Shown piece by piece: positions 63,101 to 64,000 of a DNA stretch of 64,000 bases. The DNA comes from Pedobacter schmidteae. Its GTDB lineage: Bacteria; Bacteroidota; Bacteroidia; Sphingobacteriales; Sphingobacteriaceae. The stretch's first letter is position 1; each line of letters begins with the position of its first letter. A program made the position numbers and the translations under genes. The notes under the pieces are model-generated. The model was not told where the DNA came from, ran no database searches, and saw nothing but the letters and a program-made list of their open reading frames with translations. The stretch is from assembly GCF_900564155.1 (NCBI RefSeq), contig NZ_LS999839.1:3779097-3843096 (forward strand). Direction: 5' to 3'.

Positions 63101-63448
63101 TATACGGTAACGGCGATCAATGGCAGCGGATGTAGCCAAAGCCAGACTTTTACCATAACTGTGCTGGAAGATTTTGCCAAGGTGAAGGCAAACAATATCC
63201 TGACGCCGAATAACGACGGATATAACGACAAATGGGTAATTGAGAACATTGATTTTTATCCGAATAACCAGGTGAAAGTTTTTGATAAGGCGGGTCGTTT
63301 GATTTATGGTAAGTCGGGGTATGACAACAGCTGGGACGGGACTTTGAACGGGATGCCGCTGGCTGAGGGTACTTATTATTATGTCCTTGATTTCGGTAAC
63401 CGGACAAGGGTGTTTAAGGGCTATATTACTATAGTGAGGAACGATTAA
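57185..63448 (+). CDS. Giant cell-surface adhesin-like protein, T9SS type B substrate
   Basis: 2087 residues. A signal peptide (ALLFLLFLFPLFFLFASL) is followed by an N-terminal beta domain (about 30-200, GDMAVIRYNEDTGVDGFS) and Ig-like domains (about 460-650) typical of bacterial adhesins. Nine putative-Ig (He_PIG-type) repeats of about 90 residues follow (about 651-1460), each with a GxLPxGLxxxxxGxLxGxP core. Next come a BIG-like segment and two MBG-like domains (about 1460-1710), and a cadherin-like domain (about 1711-1815, ending LSDVNEAPT). Two more beta domains precede the C-terminal 90 residues (ILTPNNDGYNDKWVIENIDF, then GTYYYVLDF), which are the gliding-motility-type type B sorting domain. 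The next gene encodes the PorP/SprF-like partner expected for such substrates. Probable role: adhesion or motility. Confidence 0.92.
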   Translation: MKKALLFLLFLFPLFFLFASLTEIKAQTVMVAGDMAVIRYNEDTGVDGFSAVTLVALESGTTFYVTDQGWRGSFGWSGNDEMHASLTLTAAVSAGTVFHFDKNGNSLDVRINNASAIAYNLPSTRDLNYAGGDQAIIYQGSKATPTFITGLNSTDHGELTGHGFGTSDPTTKWASENTNLTAINLDGAQTSRLPQGLTNGVNAISLFYLGTLESSVTLQNAYYSGTLNGTKAQLSAAINNRANWTFPDAEATRANVGAVATGAFSVTGAAVALSTSPTLTFTDGTGLNTKATDGTGGSTSISDLDLEIFGGNKTTGAILSGPNMEWHNATWFASSNGFTGITPNSAAVTTNGFEALVIKSSSQASNFALNSLRIIDWGGVSPVMIAAYDGGTLRGSIELALPNDGTAVIANQTSPLTSIFNNVDEVRIYSKSGANIWVGVNDINVGPAIIDVTPPTVTSLTRENVSPNNLTSVTFSVFFSEAVTGVDLNDFATVGLPATVQSVAGLPGNRYNITVNNISGSGNLGLNLKASGTGITDLAGNSISGGYTGPVYVIDQTAPAAPVVIMPANGSSVNLLRPAISGTAEINSKISVIIDGNTINNAATADASGNWSYTPVVDLAQSAHTVSAAAVDAVGNLSPQSNTNTFTVALIPTIVVNPATVPGATVGVAYNQTFTGSGGTAAYTFAVSAGTLPAGLSLDATTGALTGMPIAAGTFNFTVRATDAAAFAGTRPYTLVVAPPVTVVAPATLPNGTVAVSYNQNITASGGIAGYTYTVTAGALPPGLTLSTAGVLSGTPTGGGTFNFTLTARGSSTGTGAPHTGSRAYALAIAPPTVVLPASNLTNGNVGTAYNRILNVANGGTAPYSYAVTAGALPPGMLLSTGGVLSGIPTTVGNFNFAVTATDSSSDNGPYSSAPRGYSLIIAAPTIAVNPSTIPGAMVGAAYSQTFTGSGGTGPYTFLITAGALPAGLSLNGTTGALTGTPTAAGGFNFTLTAADNFNFTGSQPYTLTVAPPIIVVAPTTLPNGAVAASYNQNITASGGIATYTYAVTAGSLPPGLTLSATGVLSGTPTAGGTFNFTLRAMDSSTGLSAPHTGSMAYALVIAPPTISLPATNLANGNAGAAYSQALNAANGGTAPYSYAVTTGALPAGMTLSAGGVLSGTPTASGTFNFAVTATDSSTGTGPFSSAPRGYSLTLNNPIVIDPASLPDPVYAQSYNQSLNATGGTAPYNYSLTTGALPIGISFSSGGVLSGVPRSTGNFSITVKVTDHIGVSLSKVYTFSIAAPVIAISPAALPDPVLGEAYNQSLSSSGGISPYTYALVSGAIPIGMSFSSAGVISGTPLSAGSFSFVVRSTDDAGANNSKTYTLNIVAPVMAISPATLPGVTVGNAYSQSLSTSGGIGPYAYSIRSGALPIGLAFSSVGVLSGLPTTKGTYTFTVRSTDSSIGNGPYSTDKTYSISVAGKTQTITMAATATATYGDADVDPGATSDSGLPVTYTSSDPTIATIVGGKVHIIAAGQVSIFANQAGDVSFDAAAQQSQTLTINKAQLSYVANAASKVYGAANPVLSGVITGFKYADNLAGSTSGTASFGTTANATSGVGSYAITGSGLTAANYTLVQAAANATAFLITPKGLTITADNKEKFAGTANPVLTVSYNGFVNSETSTVLTAQPVLNTTASLNSPIGDYPITASGAAAANYAISYVAGNLKIKPGAPTNISLAAVTLYENSVTGTSAGTLSSTSDDPSATFSYTLVAGTGDTDNALFAISGNKINTAAALNYENKAVYKVRVRSTTQNALWLEKELSINLSDVNEAPTLAAVSDQAICFTTSAQTVALSGISAGPETAQTTALSVSSNNAALFESLTVSGSGATGTLNYRIKAGALAGTAVVTVTVKDNGGTANGGVDSYSRTFMLTVNALPVVAISSDKGVQISKGETAVLTASGGSTYLWADAIGITGGKNAAVLTVRPDRTTTYTVTAINGSGCSQSQTFTITVLEDFAKVKANNILTPNNDGYNDKWVIENIDFYPNNQVKVFDKAGRLIYGKSGYDNSWDGTLNGMPLAEGTYYYVLDFGNRTRVFKGYITIVRND
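59138..61565 (+). repeat. Nine tandem Ig-like repeats; units 1-3 and 4-6 form a duplicated triplet
   Basis: Nine repeats of roughly 260-280 bases start near 59138, 59404, 59678, 59957, 60220, 60496, 60772, 61039 and 61303. Unit 1 resembles unit 4 (PGATVGVAYNQTFTGSGG and PGAMVGAAYSQTFTGSGG). Unit 2 resembles unit 5 (LPNG and NQNITASGGIA). Unit 3 resembles unit 6 (NGGTAPYSYAVT). The first six are therefore a duplicated block of about 820 bases. Units 7-9 form a more diverged set. Confidence 0.8.
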
Positions 63449-63507
63449 TAAATATTGCAATGTAAAACCTTGCTGTGCTGCCGGGAAGCCGGTAGTACAG
63501 CCTTAAA

Positions 63508-64000
63508 ATGAGATCAATGAAACGATATAAATTATTTTTTGTGCTTGCCTTAACGGCAGGAACAACCTTGGTAAAAGCACAGTTGAACCCTTTGTCCTCA
63601 CAATATTATACCAACCAGTATCTGATCAATCCTGCTTTTGCGGGCAGTAGTGAAGGACTGAAACTGAACGGAGCTTACCGTAAGCTTTGGAGTAATGTAC
63701 CGGGATCGCCTTTGACGCAAAACCTGACGGCCGATTATGGTTTCGGGAAAGTGGGTATAGGGCTTACTGTTAACAATGAAAGTGCGGGTTTGCAGCGGCA
63801 GACCAGGATAGTGGGCAGTTATGCTTATCACCTGCCTTTGAATGAGAACGGACATCAATTGCATTTTGGGGTATCTTTGGGTTTTATGAGCCAGCGTCTG
63901 GAAAATGCAGACATTTATGGCAATCCGAACGATCCTATGGTAGGGCAGTACAATGACCGCAAAACTTACCTGGACGGAGACTTCGGGATTGCTTATACTT
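63508..64000 (+). CDS. PorP/SprF-family T9SS outer-membrane protein (cut by window edge)
   Basis: An open frame from the ATG at 63508 (or 63517) to the window end, 164 codons visible. A signal peptide (KRYKLFFVLALTAGTTLVKAQ) is followed by LNPLSSQYYTNQYLINPAFAG, the signature start of the PorP/SprF family, and then barrel-like strands (GLKLNGAYRKLW, GKVGIGLTVNNES, GSYAYHLPLN, HFGVSLGFMSQRLENAD). Members of this family are needed for secretion or anchoring of neighbouring type B substrates, and the gene lies 59 bases after such a substrate gene. The C-terminus is missing. Confidence 0.92.
   Translation, partial: MRSMKRYKLFFVLALTAGTTLVKAQLNPLSSQYYTNQYLINPAFAGSSEGLKLNGAYRKLWSNVPGSPLTQNLTADYGFGKVGIGLTVNNESAGLQRQTRIVGSYAYHLPLNENGHQLHFGVSLGFMSQRLENADIYGNPNDPMVGQYNDRKTYLDGDFGIAYT

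Noticed and set aside
62768..63460. 230-codon minus-strand frame at the end of the adhesin gene
   Set aside because: It mirrors the type B sorting domain coding region on the other strand. Its composition (Ser/Thr/Arg-rich) is that of a reverse-complement shadow.
1..64000. Polysaccharide utilisation loci in the strict sense
   Set aside because: The SusC/SusD pairs are certain, but no glycoside hydrolase, lyase, esterase or sulfatase was found in any of the four loci, so a glycan substrate is not claimed.

Overview
The window looks like a chromosomal segment of a Bacteroidota bacterium of the Sphingobacteriaceae type, most like Pedobacter. This is inferred from content: four SusC/SusD outer-membrane uptake loci, each led by an ECF sigma factor and an anti-sigma factor; many lipoproteins with a Cys-Lys-Lys start; promoters of the Bacteroidota TTTG / TAnnTTTG kind; a GLPGLI protein; and a type IX secretion (T9SS) type B substrate next to a PorP/SprF partner. 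No species can be named from sequence alone. I saw no rRNA, tRNA, CRISPR array, transposase or phage gene.

Layout. 1-2960: a run of small lipoproteins, three of them paralogues, then a LytTR response regulator. 3126-3551: a small unknown gene. 3639-12894: locus 1 (ECF, FecR, SusC, SusD, DUF4843, PKD-like lipoprotein), closed by an elaborate nested hairpin. 13166-22990: locus 2 (ECF, FecR, SusC, SusD, a protein with two thioredoxin domains). 23172-26768: small accessory genes (stand-alone ECF with a DoxX-like membrane protein, an unknown lipoprotein, an SDR, a second DoxX-like protein). 26920-36284: locus 3 (ECF, FecR, SusC, SusD, a DUF1735 lipoprotein with a degenerate phosphodiesterase-like domain, a DUF6528-like lipoprotein). 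36328-41414, minus strand: two small secreted two-cysteine proteins, a GLPGLI protein, a TonB-dependent-type outer-membrane barrel and a TetR regulator. 41769-45696: an atypical epimerase-like SDR, a GlxA-type AraC regulator, an SRPBCC protein and an unknown secreted protein. 46056-56883: locus 4, a paralogue of locus 1 plus two thioredoxin-fold proteins, but with a reduced regulatory pair. 57185-64000: a 2087-residue T9SS type B adhesin and the start of its PorP/SprF partner.

How the parts work together. In loci 1-3 the SusC proteins carry an N-terminal STN signalling domain and the anti-sigma factors carry a full FecR domain. This is the FecA/FecR/FecI-like logic: cargo binding at the outer membrane is passed through FecR to release the sigma factor. 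None of the four loci contains a recognisable glycoside hydrolase, polysaccharide lyase or sulfatase. Two contain TlpA-type thiol-disulfide proteins instead. The cargo is therefore unknown and need not be a polysaccharide.

Most notable. (1) In locus 4 the anti-sigma factor has lost the FecR domain and its SusC has lost the STN domain, although that SusC is otherwise a close paralogue of the locus 1 SusC. (2) The minus-strand cluster at 36.3-41.4 kb has tandem small secreted two-Cys proteins, a strong promoter with an adjacent 14-bp palindrome, and an internal terminator. I regard it as the best candidate for an undescribed system. (3) The phosphodiesterase-fold lipoprotein in locus 3 appears to have lost most of its active-site residues.
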